NCBI GenBank assembly: GCA_963720735.1
Contig: CAVRGL010000008.1
Coordinates: 186,001 to 250,000 of the forward strand
Direction of reading: 5' to 3'
From: JBBRHQ01 sp963720735
GTDB taxonomy: Bacteria > Actinomycetota > Thermoleophilia > Solirubrobacterales > 70-9
DNA: 64,000 bases
Shown piece after piece: positions 50,989-60,907 of this stretch (the first letter of the stretch is position 1; the number at the start of each line of letters is the position of its first letter). Made by a program: the position numbers and the translations under genes. The notes beneath the pieces were generated by a model. It was given only the letters and a program-made list of their open reading frames with translations, had not been told where the DNA came from and ran no database searches.

Positions 50989-52176
50989 TCATGCGACGCG
51001 CAGCCGCTTATAGCGGCGCTTGCCGACCTGGATCACCCGGCCATCGAGCTCTGCAGCGGGGATCTCGAGCCGCTCGGGAGCCACGGTCTTGCCGTCGATC
51101 CTCACACCCCCCTGGGCGATCAGGCGCCGGCCCTCGCTGCGGCTGATGCCGAAATGCGTCGCCAGCAAGGCCGGCACGTGGACCTCCTCCCCGGCCGTGA
51201 TCTCCGCCTCCTCGATCTCCTCCGGGGCCTGGTGGCGTACGAAGAGGCGGTCGAAATGCTCCTCGGCGTCCGCGGCGGCGGGTTCCCCGTGGAAGCGCTC
51301 GACGATCGCCCGGGCCAGCCCCCGCTTGGCCTGGTTCGGCTCCCTGCCCGGCTCCGGCTCGAGCCTGAGGACGAGCCGGAAGTAGTGGGGCATCACCTCG
51401 TCGGGAACGGACATCACCTTGCCGAACATCTCCTCCGGTGGGTCGGTCACGCCGATGTAGTTGCCGGCCGACTTGCTCATCCGCCGTAAGCCGTCGGTCC
51501 CGGGGAGGATCGGCATCGTGATGATCGATTGCGGCGCGACCCCGTAGGAAGCCTGCACGTCGCGACCGAACAGCAGGTTGAACTTCTGGTCGGTCCCGCC
51601 GATCTCGACGTCGGACTCGATCGCAACCGAGTCGTAGCCCTGAAGCAGCGGGTAGAGGAGCTCGAGCGCCGATATCGGCGCCTCCCGCTCCATCCGGGTG
51701 CGGAAGTCCTCGCGCTCCAGCAGCCTGGCGATCGTCGTCGTGGCCAGCAGCCCGAGCAGCTCCTCCGGCTCCATCCGCAGCCACTCGCTGTTGAAGCGCA
51801 CCTCAGTCCGCTGCGGATCGAGGACCTTGAACGCCTGCTCCTGGAAGGTCCTCGCGTTGGCGTCGATCTCCTCGGGGGAGAGCACCGGCCGCTGCGCGGA
51901 GCGGCCGCTCGGATCGCCGACCCTGGCGGTGAAGTCGCCGATGATCAGGACGACGGTGTGGCCCGCCTCCTGGAACTCGCGCAGCTTGCCGAGGACGACG
52001 GTGTGCCCGAGGTGGATGTCGGGGGCGGTCGGGTCGATCCCGAGCTTCACCCGCAGCGGGCGCCCGGCCTCGAGCTGCTCGGAGAGGGCCCCCTCCGGCA
52101 GCACGTCGACCGCGTTGCGAATCAGGCGCCCGGCGTCTTCGCCGTGCCTCCGGGAGCCCCCCGATGGGTCGTTCAT
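50989..52176 (-). CDS. tyrS: tyrosine--tRNA ligase
   Basis: 395 aa class I synthetase. It has the HIGH motif as IHLGHTVVLG, tyrosine/ATP site LQGYDSVAIESDVEIGGTDQ, and KMSKS as RRMSKSAGNYIG. The C-terminal S4 RNA-binding domain has ISRSEGRRLIAQGGVRIDG. Length and KMSKS spacing match the TyrZ-like bacterial subclass (about 400 aa). It diverges from the penicillin-binding protein. Confidence 0.96.
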   Translation of the reverse strand: MNDPSGGSRRHGEDAGRLIRNAVDVLPEGALSEQLEAGRPLRVKLGIDPTAPDIHLGHTVVLGKLREFQEAGHTVVLIIGDFTARVGDPSGRSAQRPVLSPEEIDANARTFQEQAFKVLDPQRTEVRFNSEWLRMEPEELLGLLATTTIARLLEREDFRTRMEREAPISALELLYPLLQGYDSVAIESDVEIGGTDQKFNLLFGRDVQASYGVAPQSIITMPILPGTDGLRRMSKSAGNYIGVTDPPEEMFGKVMSVPDEVMPHYFRLVLRLEPEPGREPNQAKRGLARAIVERFHGEPAAADAEEHFDRLFVRHQAPEEIEEAEITAGEEVHVPALLATHFGISRSEGRRLIAQGGVRIDGKTVAPERLEIPAAELDGRVIQVGKRRYKRLRVA

Positions 52177-52212
52177 CCGGTGCCCGGATGCGGCGAGAGC
52201 ATCATCGGCCCA

Positions 52213-52222
52213 ATGCTAGACT
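52213..52222. promoter_or_regulatory. overlapping divergent -10 boxes between tyrS and the PBP gene
   Basis: The sequence ATGCTAGACT reads as TAGACT on the plus strand and TAGCAT on the minus strand, both TAnnnT. They would give leaders of about 100 nt for the PBP gene and about 30 nt for tyrS. No -35 is convincing on either side. Confidence 0.35.
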
Positions 52223-52328
52223 GCCCCCTCGGCTCGGCGGGCGTCCCTTTCCTGCCCTTGGCCGCGTGCGCGAACCCTCAAATTGCGGGTCCCCAGCCCG
52301 CCGCCGAGCCGTGCGAACCGTCAACCGG

Positions 52329-54908
52329 ATGGCCTCATCACGACGCAAAGAGCCGCGCCCCGAGGGCAAACCCGACCCCAGGGGCGGCGCCGACGACGAC
52401 GCCGAGCCTGACGCGAGCGCCCGGGAGCCCTTCGCCGACACCGCTGAAATCGAGTTCGATTTCAGCGGAGACCCCGAGTTCATTCCGGGGCGGCCGCTGA
52501 GCCCCGAGACCGAGACTGGGGACGGGAACGGCGCTGGGAGCACCCCGGCTGTGCCCCGCCGGACCCGGATCGCCAGGCGGGTCGAGCGAGAGCGCCCGTC
52601 CGAGGCCCTTCCCGAGCGCTCCGAGGAGAACGGCGGCGGGAACGGCAAGCCGCCCGGCGGGGTCATCCCCCCGCCCCCTCCTCCCCCATCGCTTCCCTCC
52701 AAGAAACGCGACCGGCCGCGGCTGAAGAAGCTGCGCATTCTCTTCGTGCTCGCCGGCCTCGGACTGCTCGCCCTTGTCTCGATGGTCTTCGGAATGATGG
52801 CCGCGGTCTCCCAGGATCTGCCGGCCATCTACAACTTCGCCAAGTTCAAGTCGGCGAAGAACAGCGTCGTCTTCGACGCCAACGGCGAGAAGATCGGCAC
52901 CCTGACCAGCAACAACAACAAGATTCTGCTGGGCGCAGCGCAGATCTCAACCAACGTCAAGAACGCGGTGGTCTCGATCGAAGACTCCCGCTTCTACGAG
53001 CACAACGGCGTCGACTTCCAGGGCATCGGTCGCGCCCTCGTCCAGGACGTCCTCTCCCAGTCGGCCCAGCAAGGCGCCTCGACGATCACCGAGCAGTTCG
53101 TGAAGAGCGCGCTGGCCGCGCAGAGCAGCCGGACGATCCTGGAGAAGTTCCGCGAGGCGGCGCTCGCATACCGGCTGGAGCGCCACTGGACCAAGGACAA
53201 GATCCTCACCGAGTACCTGAACACGGTCTATTTCGGAGAGGGGGCCTACGGGATCGAGGCGGCGGCGAGGACCTACTTCGGCTCCTCCCATCCGGGTTGC
53301 GGCACGACGGACGAGCCCTGCGCCTCGGTGCTCTACCCGTGGGAGGCGGCGATGCTGGCCGGGATCATCGCCTCGCCCTCGGCCTTCGACCCGAAGATCA
53401 ACCCGCGGACCGCCCTCGCCCGGCGCAATTTGGTGCTCGAGAAGATGAAGGAACAGGGCTACATCACCGAGGCCGATTACCGGACGGGGATCCACCGGGC
53501 GCTGCCCTCGCCCGATGACATCCAGCCGCCCACCCTCGACTCGAAGGCGCCCTACTTCACCTCCTGGCTGCGCCAGCAGCTGGTCGACAAGTACGGGCCG
53601 ACCAAGGCCTTCTTCGGCGGGCTGAAGATCAAATCGACCCTCGACATGCAGCTCCAGAACGCCGCCCAGGGTGTCGTCAGCAGCTACCTCGGCGGGATCG
53701 CGCCGACCGCGGCGGTGGTCGTGATCAACAACGAGAACGCGGCCGTCAGGGCGATGGTCGCCGGGCCCAACTACGAGAAGGCGCCCTTCAACCTCGCCAC
53801 TCAGGGCTACCGGCAGCCCGGGTCATCGATCAAGCCGTTCATCCTCACCACAGCCCTGCGCCAGGGGATATCCCCCTACACCGTCTACGCCTCGGCGCCC
53901 CAGCTCTTCCGCTTCGGCAAGGACCACAAGCAGTACTTCCCCGTCTCCAACTACGGCGACAGCTACCTCGGATCAGCCGACATCGTCACCGCCACTCAGT
54001 ACTCCGACAACTCGGTGTACTCGCAGATCGGCCTCGCGCACCAGTTCCCCGGCGGCGACGCTCCCCCGCAGAACGGGGTCAGGGGTGGTACCCACGCGAT
54101 CGCCAGGACGATCCACGAGCTCGGGGTCAGCGACGACATCTCGACCAATCCGGCGATGGTGCTCGGCGGGCTCGACCCCGGGGTGACGCCGCTGCAGTGG
54201 ACCTACGCCTACTCCTCGATCGCCAACGACGGGGTCAGGGTCAGCGGCACCCTCTCTCCCGAACCCGGGGACAGCCCGATCGCCTACACAGCGGTCAAGG
54301 ACGAGAACGGCGACTACATCAAGGACGGCGAGAACGACAAGATCAAGACCCGCGAGGTGCCCGCCCCGGTTGCCCAGGAGGCGAAATCGATCCTCCACAA
54401 CGTGGTCACCGGCGGCACCGGGGTGCGCGCCAACATCGGCGACCCCGGGCAATGGGGCAAGACCGGCACCACCGAGAACAATGGCGACGCCTGGTTCTGC
54501 GGCAGCGCCCCCTCGCTCGCCGTCACCGCCTGCGTCTGGGTCGGCCACGCCGACTCGAACACCCCGATGACGACCGACTACGGCGGCGCACCGGTCGACG
54601 GCGGCACCTATCCGGCGCTGATCTGGGCCGGCGTGATGTCGGCCTGGGAGCAGATCCGCGCCGATCGCGGTGCCAACCGGCACTCCTCCGGCGGCACACC
54701 TTCCTCGACCTACACGCCGGCGCCCACGGCGCCGAGCACGTCGGCGCCGAGCACCTCCGCTCCTGCGCCGTCGACTCCGGCGCCGGCGCCCTCGGCCCCC
54801 GCGCCATCTGCTCCCGCCCCGGCCGCACCGGCCCCGTCGGCCCCGGCGCCCGCCGCCCCTAGCGGAGGCTCGAGCGGCGGGGCGAGCGGCGGCGCCGCCC
54901 CGGGCTGA
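52329..54908 (+). CDS. class A penicillin-binding protein (glycosyltransferase plus transpeptidase)
   Basis: 859 aa from ATG 52329. A polar cytoplasmic N-terminus of about 135 residues (acidic, then Pro-rich) precedes one TM helix at about 136-160. The GT51 domain at about 175-345 has catalytic EDSRFYEHNGVD, GASTITEQFVK, and EKFREAALAYRLE. The transpeptidase domain has SxxK as PGSSIKPF, SxN as YSDNSV and KTG as WGKTGTTEN. The C-terminal 75 residues are a Pro/Ala/Ser then Gly/Ser-rich tail. It polymerises and cross-links peptidoglycan. The tail resembles wall-spanning tails of actinobacterial PBP1 proteins. Confidence 0.93.
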   Translation: MASSRRKEPRPEGKPDPRGGADDDAEPDASAREPFADTAEIEFDFSGDPEFIPGRPLSPETETGDGNGAGSTPAVPRRTRIARRVERERPSEALPERSEENGGGNGKPPGGVIPPPPPPPSLPSKKRDRPRLKKLRILFVLAGLGLLALVSMVFGMMAAVSQDLPAIYNFAKFKSAKNSVVFDANGEKIGTLTSNNNKILLGAAQISTNVKNAVVSIEDSRFYEHNGVDFQGIGRALVQDVLSQSAQQGASTITEQFVKSALAAQSSRTILEKFREAALAYRLERHWTKDKILTEYLNTVYFGEGAYGIEAAARTYFGSSHPGCGTTDEPCASVLYPWEAAMLAGIIASPSAFDPKINPRTALARRNLVLEKMKEQGYITEADYRTGIHRALPSPDDIQPPTLDSKAPYFTSWLRQQLVDKYGPTKAFFGGLKIKSTLDMQLQNAAQGVVSSYLGGIAPTAAVVVINNENAAVRAMVAGPNYEKAPFNLATQGYRQPGSSIKPFILTTALRQGISPYTVYASAPQLFRFGKDHKQYFPVSNYGDSYLGSADIVTATQYSDNSVYSQIGLAHQFPGGDAPPQNGVRGGTHAIARTIHELGVSDDISTNPAMVLGGLDPGVTPLQWTYAYSSIANDGVRVSGTLSPEPGDSPIAYTAVKDENGDYIKDGENDKIKTREVPAPVAQEAKSILHNVVTGGTGVRANIGDPGQWGKTGTTENNGDAWFCGSAPSLAVTACVWVGHADSNTPMTTDYGGAPVDGGTYPALIWAGVMSAWEQIRADRGANRHSSGGTPSSTYTPAPTAPSTSAPSTSAPAPSTPAPAPSAPAPSAPAPAAPAPSAPAPAAPSGGSSGGASGGAAPG

Positions 54909-55025
54909 GTCGGCTCCAAGCGCTCCCGGCAGCCACCCGTCCCCGGCGGGGCTGGCCGGCCTGGTGCCTGACAGACATTGGCCCGGTCGCCACGTCCTGA
55001 TGCTTGGGCGCGCCGCCGTATCGCG

Positions 55026-55619
55026 TCAGGCGGCGGCCCGGAGCTGCGGACGGGGGCGCGAGACGAATCGGCTGCCGGCGGCGCTGAAACGCCAGTGCAG
55101 ATCGGTTCCCTTGGTGATCCCCACCCGCGGTCCGGTGACGACGCTCGCCTCGCGCCACGCCCCAGCCGCTCTGGCGATCCGGAACGGCTCGGCGGTCAGC
55201 GGTGCGGCGTTCTGCTCGAGGCCGATGCCGAGGGCCTCGGTGAGCTTCCCAGGCCCGGAACAGAGCTCGTGATCGGGTCGCCCGCCGCGGCGCTCCCGCA
55301 TCGCCGCCAGTCCGACGCTCGGCTCGAGCGCCCTGATCAGCACCGCCGCCGCGTGCCCATCGCTCTCGGCGACCGCGTTCAGCATGCTGTGGATCCCGTA
55401 GGAGATATAGACGTAGGCCCGCCCCGGAGGGCCGAAGAGGACCTCGTTGCGAGCGGTGCGGCCGCCGAAGGCGTGGCAGGCGGGATCGTCGCGGTCGTAG
55501 CTCTCGGTCTCGACGATCACCCCGCCGCGATCACCGAACAGCAGGGTGCAGCCGATCAGCTCCCGCGCCACCCGGTGCACGGAGCGGGCGAAGAACGCGG
55601 GGTCGAGCGGCTCGCTCAA
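55026..55619 (-). CDS. 3-methyladenine DNA glycosylase (AAG/MPG family)
   Basis: 197 aa base-excision repair enzyme. It has LARELIGCTLL, the catalytic Glu in IVETESYDRDDPACHA, RAYVYISYGIHSMLN, LIRALEP and GPGKLTEALGI. Start TTG 55619 overlaps the argH stop (TTGA), so the rare codon is well supported. The 117 nt beyond its stop, up to the PBP gene, hold no convincing feature apart from a TGCCTGACA-containing stretch. Confidence 0.92.
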   Translation of the reverse strand: MSEPLDPAFFARSVHRVARELIGCTLLFGDRGGVIVETESYDRDDPACHAFGGRTARNEVLFGPPGRAYVYISYGIHSMLNAVAESDGHAAAVLIRALEPSVGLAAMRERRGGRPDHELCSGPGKLTEALGIGLEQNAAPLTAEPFRIARAAGAWREASVVTGPRVGITKGTDLHWRFSAAGSRFVSRPRPQLRAAA

Positions 55620-57007
55620 GAGCGCTCGTCGGCGACGCGGGCCCTGACCGCGTCCAGTGTCTCGCGCGCGAAGCGGATCTGCCGCTCGAGACTGGCCGAG
55701 CCGGTCCCGCCCTCCACCCGCTTCGACTCCAGCCAGTTGTCGCGGCGCAGCAGCTCGTAGTAGTCGTCGTCGAGGTGCTCGGAGTGCCGCGCGAGGTCCT
55801 CGCGGGTCAGCTCGGAGAGGGAGCGCCCGCTCTCCAGCGCGTCGCGAACCAGCTCGCCGACGATCCCATGCGCCTCGCGGAACGGGACGCCCTTGCGGAC
55901 CAGCATGTCGGCGATCTCGGTCGCGGCCAGCATCTCGTCGCCCGAGGCCGCCTCGAGGCGCTCGCGGTCGAAGCTGATTCCGGCGAGCATTCCCTCGGTC
56001 GCGGCGAGCGTCACCTCGATCGTGTCCACGGTGTCGAACAGCGGCTCCTTGTCCTCCTGCATGTCCTTGCCGTAGGTGAGCGCCAGGCCGTGCATGACGC
56101 CGATCACCGCGGCGAAGTTGGAGGCGACCCGGGGTGCCTTCGCGCGCAGCAGCTCGGCCGAGTCCGGGTTCTTCTTCTGCGGCATGATCGAGGAGCCCGA
56201 GGAGAACGGCTCGCTCAGCTCGCAGAAGCCGAACTCGCTGCTCGACCAGAGGACTATCTCGCCCCCGAGCCTGGAGAGGTGCATGGCGCAGATCGAGGCA
56301 GCCGAGAGGTAGTCGAGGACGAAGTCCCGGTTCGAGGCGCCGTCTATCGAGTTGGCGCTGACGTGCTCGAAGCCGAGCTCGTCTGCGAGGGCGCGGCGGT
56401 CGATCTCCCAGTTGACCCCGGCGAGCGCTCCCGATCCCAGTGGCATCACCCCGGCGCCGTCGAGCGCGAACTGGAAGCGGAGCACGTCGCGCCCGAACAT
56501 CCAGAAGTAGGCGAGCAAGTGGTGGCCGAGATAGACGGGCTGCGCCCTCTGCAGGTGGGTGTACCCCGGCATCGCCCAGTCGCGGTGGCGCTCGGCCAGC
56601 TCCAGCAGCTGCTCCATCACTCCCCGCAGCAGCTCGATCGCGCGCAGTGAATGCGACTGCACAACCATCGCCACGTCGGTCGCCACCTGGTCGTTCCGGG
56701 AGCGCCCCGTGTGGAGCTTCCCCGCCAGCGGGCCGACCAGCTCGCTGAGCCGCCGCTCGATAGCCATGTGGATGTCCTCGTCGTATGCCTCGAACTCGAA
56801 CTCGCCCCGCTCCAGCTCGCCGCCGACCCGCTCCAGCCCTGAGTCGAGGGTCTCCAGCTCGGCCCCGGTGAGGACTCCCATCGCCAGCAGCGCCCGGGCG
56901 TGGGCCCTGGACTGGTCGATGTCGTAGGGCGCCAGCCGCCAGTCGAACTCGATCGAGCGGTTGAGCCGCCAGAAGCGGGGGTCGGGCGGTTCGTGGAATC
57001 GGGACAC
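55616..57007 (-). CDS. argH: argininosuccinate lyase
   Basis: 463 aa of the fumarase/aspartase superfamily, last step of arginine synthesis. The signature is GSSIMPQKKNPD, with HTGRSRNDQVATD and GYTHLQRAQPVYLGHH carrying the catalytic His and Ser loop. It starts at GTG 57007. Other arg genes are not in the window. It is coupled to the DNA glycosylase downstream. Confidence 0.96.
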   Translation of the reverse strand: MSRFHEPPDPRFWRLNRSIEFDWRLAPYDIDQSRAHARALLAMGVLTGAELETLDSGLERVGGELERGEFEFEAYDEDIHMAIERRLSELVGPLAGKLHTGRSRNDQVATDVAMVVQSHSLRAIELLRGVMEQLLELAERHRDWAMPGYTHLQRAQPVYLGHHLLAYFWMFGRDVLRFQFALDGAGVMPLGSGALAGVNWEIDRRALADELGFEHVSANSIDGASNRDFVLDYLSAASICAMHLSRLGGEIVLWSSSEFGFCELSEPFSSGSSIMPQKKNPDSAELLRAKAPRVASNFAAVIGVMHGLALTYGKDMQEDKEPLFDTVDTIEVTLAATEGMLAGISFDRERLEAASGDEMLAATEIADMLVRKGVPFREAHGIVGELVRDALESGRSLSELTREDLARHSEHLDDDYYELLRRDNWLESKRVEGGTGSASLERQIRFARETLDAVRARVADERS

Positions 57008-57044
57008 GGTCGGCGATTATCGCGGTTGCGGCGCCGCCGCCCGC

Positions 57045-58157
57045 CTAGCCGAGGGCGGCGGCCAGAGCCTCGCAGACGCGCCCGATCTCACCCTCGGTGA
57101 TCGACGGGTAGAAGGGCAGGGCCAGCGAGCCAGCGGCGGCTGCCTCGGCGACCGGGAACTGGCCCTCCCGGTAGCCCAGCTCGCGCAGGTGGGGGAATAG
57201 GTGGATGCATGGGAGATAGGCCTTGCTGGACACGCCCCGCCGCGCCAACTCCTCGATCACTCCCTCACGGTCGGATCCGGCGGGCAGCGAGACTGGGTAG
57301 ACGAACCAGCTCCGCTTCTCGGTGCCGCGGTCTGCGAACGGCGCCTCGACACCCTCGATTCCGTCGAGCGCCGCCGCGTAGCGGGATGCGGCCGCCGCGC
57401 GGGCCTCGAGCAGCGCGTCGAGCCTCTCGACCTGAGCGAGGCCGATCGCGCAGGCGACCTCGCCGAGGCGGTAGTTGAACCCGAGCCCCTGGTGCTCGAG
57501 CCAGCCCATGTTCGTGGCGCGGCCCTGGTTTCGCTCCGAGCGCAGCCGCTCGGCGACCGCCGGCCCGGAGGGCACGATGACGCCCCCCTCCCCCGTCGTC
57601 ATCTGCTTGTTGGCATAAAAGCCGAAGGTGGCGATGTTTCCCCGGGCGCCGACCCTGATGCCCTCGGAGTCGATCGCGCCCAGGGCCTCGCAGGCGTCCT
57701 CGAGCACCCCGAGTCCGTGCCGTTCGGCCAGCCTCCCGACCTCGGCCAGCGCCGCGGGGAAGCCGAAGATGTCGACCGGCAGGATCCCCGCGGTGCGCTC
57801 ACCGACCGCAGCCTCTGCGGCGGCCGGGTCGATATTGAGGGTGTCGGGCTCGACGTCGCAGAAGACTGGCCGCGCCCGCTCGTACAGCAGGCAGTTCGCC
57901 GAGGCGACAAAGCTGAATGGGCTGGTCAGCACCTCGTCTCCCTCGCCCCAGCCGAGGGCCCGCACGCCGAGGTGCAGCCCGGCCGTGCCGCTGGAGACGG
58001 CGACCGCGTCCTCGACCCCGAGCCAGGCGGCAAACTCGCGCTCGAAGCGCTCCTGCATCGGCCCCAGCGAGAGCACGCCCGAGCGCAGCACCTCGCCCAC
58101 CAGCTCCTCCTCCCGCGGCCCGATCTCGGGGCGGGCCAGCGGGATCGGTTCGCTCAC
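57045..58157 (-). CDS. DegT/DnrJ/EryC1/StrS-family aminotransferase
   Basis: 370 aa PLP enzyme, usually aminating a nucleotide-bound keto sugar. The N-terminus is IPLARPEIGPREEELVGEVL, the PLP Asp lies in GVLEDACEALGA, and the Schiff-base Lys in GFYANKQMTTGEGG. It lacks sugar-nucleotide genes around it, and it is coupled to cimA by a GTGA overlap. The substrate could therefore be a sugar for the wall or something tied to the amino acid operon; the sequence does not decide. Confidence 0.88.
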   Translation of the reverse strand: MSEPIPLARPEIGPREEELVGEVLRSGVLSLGPMQERFEREFAAWLGVEDAVAVSSGTAGLHLGVRALGWGEGDEVLTSPFSFVASANCLLYERARPVFCDVEPDTLNIDPAAAEAAVGERTAGILPVDIFGFPAALAEVGRLAERHGLGVLEDACEALGAIDSEGIRVGARGNIATFGFYANKQMTTGEGGVIVPSGPAVAERLRSERNQGRATNMGWLEHQGLGFNYRLGEVACAIGLAQVERLDALLEARAAAASRYAAALDGIEGVEAPFADRGTEKRSWFVYPVSLPAGSDREGVIEELARRGVSSKAYLPCIHLFPHLRELGYREGQFPVAEAAAAGSLALPFYPSITEGEIGRVCEALAAALG

Positions 58158-59773
58158 GTCCCCTGCCGGGAGGGTCGCTTCGCCGCGGTCCCCTGACGCG
58201 AGCTCTCTCCGGGCCCGCGGGGCTGGAAGGCGTACTCGAGCGACTCGACCAGCGCCTCCCAGGAGGCCTCGATGATGTTCTCCGAGACGCCGATCGTGCC
58301 CCACTCGCGCTCCCCGTCGGAGGAGTCGAGCAGCACCCGGGTGACCGCCCCGGTGCCGTGGTCGGAATCGAGGATCCGCACCTTGTAGTTGGTCAGCTCG
58401 ATCTCGGCCAGGTGCGGGTGGCGGTCGGTGATCGCCCCCCGCAGCGCCCTGTCGAGCGCGTTGACCGGGCCGTTCCCCTCGGCGACCCGGACGTAACGCT
58501 CACCGTCGACCCAGACCTTGATCGTCGCCTCCGTCTGGACCCTGCCGTCCTCGCGCTTCTCGGTGATCACCCTGAAGCTCTCGAGGCGGAACAGCGGCAC
58601 GTAGTCGCCGCTCTCGCGTCGCAAGAGCAGCTCGAAGGAAGCGTCCGCCGCCTCGTAGTGATAGCCCTCGTGCTCGCGCTGCTTGACACGCTTCAACGCC
58701 CGCTGGGCCGCCTCGTCGTCGATCTCGACTCCGCTCTGCGCGGCGCGGTTGCGGATCGTCCCCCGGCCGGAGACCTCGGAGACGAGCACCTCGCGGCTGT
58801 TGCCGACGACCGCCGGATCGGCGTGCTCGAAGGTCCGCGGATCGGTGTTGACGCCGGCCACGTGCATGCCGCCCTTGTGGGCGAAGGCGTTGCGGCCGAC
58901 GTAGGGCTGGGCCGGATCGGGGGTCTCGTTGAGCAGCTCGTCGACGAAGTGGGCGAGCCCGGTCAGCCCGCTGAGCTGCTCCTCGCTGACCACCTCGAAA
59001 CCCATCTTCAGCTGCAGTGCCGGCAGGATCGAGACCAGGTTGGCGTTACCACAGCGCTCGCCGTAGCCGTTGACGGTCCCCTGGACGAGCCTCGCCCCGG
59101 CGCCCACGGCCGCCAGGGTGTTGGCGACCCCGCACTCCGCGTCGTTGTGGGTGTGGATGCCGATCTCGACCCTCTGGCCGAGGTGCTGGTGGACCGATCC
59201 GGTCACGGCACCGACCCGCTCTGGAAGGCTGCCGCCGTTGGTGTCGCAGAGCGTCACGTTCTCGGCGCCGCCGTAGATCGCCGCCTCCAGGCACTCGAGC
59301 GCGTATCCGGAATCGTCCGCGTAGCCGTCGAAGAAGTGCTCGGCGTCGTAGATCACCCGCTTGCCGCCTTCAGCGCAGAAGGCAACCGACTCGGCGATCA
59401 TCGCCAGGTTCTCCTCGCGCGAGACGCGCGTCACCTTGTCGAGGTGGAGCGTCCACGACTTGCCGACCAGGGTGACCGCGGGGACCGTGCTCTCGGCCAG
59501 GACCCGCAGCGACTCGTCCTCGGCGGCGGCGACGCCGCGGCGGCGGGTCATGCCGAAGCCGCAGACGGTCGCCGTCTCCAGCCGCTCGGCGGCGAGCAGG
59601 TCGAAGAGCTCCGCCTCCTTGGGGTTGGAGGCGGGAAAGCCCGCCTCGATGAAGTGCACCCCCAGCCGGTCCAGGGCGCGGACGACCCGCAGCTTCTCGC
59701 GGGCCGAGAGCGACATGCCGGGCCCCTGCATGCCGTCACGCAAGGTGGTGTCGTAGAGCTTCAGCTGTTGCAT
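58154..59773 (-). CDS. cimA: (R)-citramalate synthase
   Basis: 539 aa of the isopropylmalate/homocitrate synthase family. It starts KLYDTTLRDGMQGPGMSLS and has the metal HxH in EIGIHTHNDAECGVAN and GTVNGYGERCGNANL. The C-terminal regulatory LeuA-type domain lies at about 390-510. Length and the FGMTRRRG/SENIIEASWEAL segments match CimA rather than LeuA. It condenses pyruvate and acetyl-CoA, giving a threonine-independent route to isoleucine, in line with the downstream-pathway genes leuCD and leuB nearby. Confidence 0.9.
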   Translation of the reverse strand: MQQLKLYDTTLRDGMQGPGMSLSAREKLRVVRALDRLGVHFIEAGFPASNPKEAELFDLLAAERLETATVCGFGMTRRRGVAAAEDESLRVLAESTVPAVTLVGKSWTLHLDKVTRVSREENLAMIAESVAFCAEGGKRVIYDAEHFFDGYADDSGYALECLEAAIYGGAENVTLCDTNGGSLPERVGAVTGSVHQHLGQRVEIGIHTHNDAECGVANTLAAVGAGARLVQGTVNGYGERCGNANLVSILPALQLKMGFEVVSEEQLSGLTGLAHFVDELLNETPDPAQPYVGRNAFAHKGGMHVAGVNTDPRTFEHADPAVVGNSREVLVSEVSGRGTIRNRAAQSGVEIDDEAAQRALKRVKQREHEGYHYEAADASFELLLRRESGDYVPLFRLESFRVITEKREDGRVQTEATIKVWVDGERYVRVAEGNGPVNALDRALRGAITDRHPHLAEIELTNYKVRILDSDHGTGAVTRVLLDSSDGEREWGTIGVSENIIEASWEALVESLEYAFQPRGPGESSRQGTAAKRPSRQGT

Positions 59774-59920
59774 CGGATGCCTTTCGTTCTTCGAGGAGTC
59801 GAGCGGGAGGCCTTTCGGCCATCGGGCGCGGCGCAGGCTCGCGCTGCCGGCGACCGCCCTAGATCAGGGCGGGCGCGGCGCCCGTAATTCGGGCCATCGA
59901 CTCTGGTTCGAAGCGATGCA

Positions 59921-60871
59921 TCAGCTGCTGACCTTACTGGGTTGGGGGGCGGTGCTCGGCGCCTCGACCGGATCGAGCCACTCCAGGTAGGCCTCGGCGC
60001 GGCCATAGAGCGCGTCTTCGAATTTCGCCTGCACGTGCCGGGTTATTTCCCCGGGCTCGCCGATCCCGTGGTCGTCGATCTCGCGCACCGGCACCAGCTC
60101 GGCGGCGGTCCCGGTGAGGAAGACCTCCTCGGCCATGTAGAGCTCGGCGCGGGCGATGTCGCGCTCGATCACGGTGTAGCCGAGGTCGCGGGCGATCTGG
60201 ATCACCGACTTGCGGTTGACGCCGTCGAGGATCGAGGCGACGTGCGGCGGGGTGGCGATCTCGCCGTCGCGGACGACGAAGATGTTCTCCCCGGATCCCT
60301 CGCAGACCAGCCCCCGCTCGTCGAGCAGGATCGCCTCCTCGTACCCGGCGTTGGCCGACTCGGTCTTGGCGAGGATCGAGTTCAGGTACTGCCCGGAAGC
60401 CTTCGAGTGAGGGATCAGCCCGGCGGGAGAGATCCGCCGCCAGGATGAGACCTTGGCGCGGATGCCGTGCTGCTTGCCCTCCTCCCCGAGGTAGGCGCCC
60501 CAGGGCCAGACGGCGATGATCACCTCGATCGGGGCGCTCTGCGCGTAAAGCCCCATCTCCCCGTAGCCACGAAAGGCGAGCGGCCGGATGTAGCAGCTGC
60601 GCAGCCCGTTGCGCCTGATCAGCTCGCGGGTCGCCTCGGCGATCTCCTCCGTGGAGTAGGGCAGCTGCAGGTAGAACATCTCGGCGGAGAGCTCGAGACG
60701 GCGGAGGTGCTCGGCGTGGCGGAAGATCGCCGGGCCACGCTCCGTCTCATAGCAGCGGATGCCCTCGAAGACTCCGGTGCCGTAGTGCAGTCCGTGGCTG
60801 AGCACGTGAACCCGCGCCTCGTCCCAGGGCACGAACTCGCCGTTGCGCCAGATCAGCTCCGCCTTCTCCAC
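59921..60871 (-). CDS. ilvE: branched-chain amino acid aminotransferase
   Basis: 316 aa class IV PLP enzyme. It has LSHGLHYGTGVFEGIRCYET, the PLP Lys in IPHSKASGQYLNSIL, and LVCEGSGENIFVVRDG. It catalyses the last step of Leu, Ile and Val synthesis. Start GTG 60871 has no SD, and CATACT lies 7 nt upstream, so a leaderless mRNA is possible. The 147 nt between it and cimA have no clear regulatory fold. Confidence 0.94.
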   Translation of the reverse strand: MEKAELIWRNGEFVPWDEARVHVLSHGLHYGTGVFEGIRCYETERGPAIFRHAEHLRRLELSAEMFYLQLPYSTEEIAEATRELIRRNGLRSCYIRPLAFRGYGEMGLYAQSAPIEVIIAVWPWGAYLGEEGKQHGIRAKVSSWRRISPAGLIPHSKASGQYLNSILAKTESANAGYEEAILLDERGLVCEGSGENIFVVRDGEIATPPHVASILDGVNRKSVIQIARDLGYTVIERDIARAELYMAEEVFLTGTAAELVPVREIDDHGIGEPGEITRHVQAKFEDALYGRAEAYLEWLDPVEAPSTAPQPSKVSS

Positions 60872-60907
60872 TCGCGCAAGTATGCCGAAATCGGCCCGGT
60901 ATTCCCG

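Noticed and set aside
54909..55025. A terminator or repeat between the PBP and DNA glycosylase genes
   Set aside because: Short GC palindromes and a TGCCTGACA stretch occur, but none forms a stem like the two element families.
59859..59897. A possible 12-codon leader peptide (ending Ala-Leu-Ile) between ilvE and cimA, with a GGCC-GAAA-GGCC hairpin nearby
   Set aside because: It has no SD, no run of Leu, Ile or Val codons and no T-tract terminator, so attenuation is not supported.
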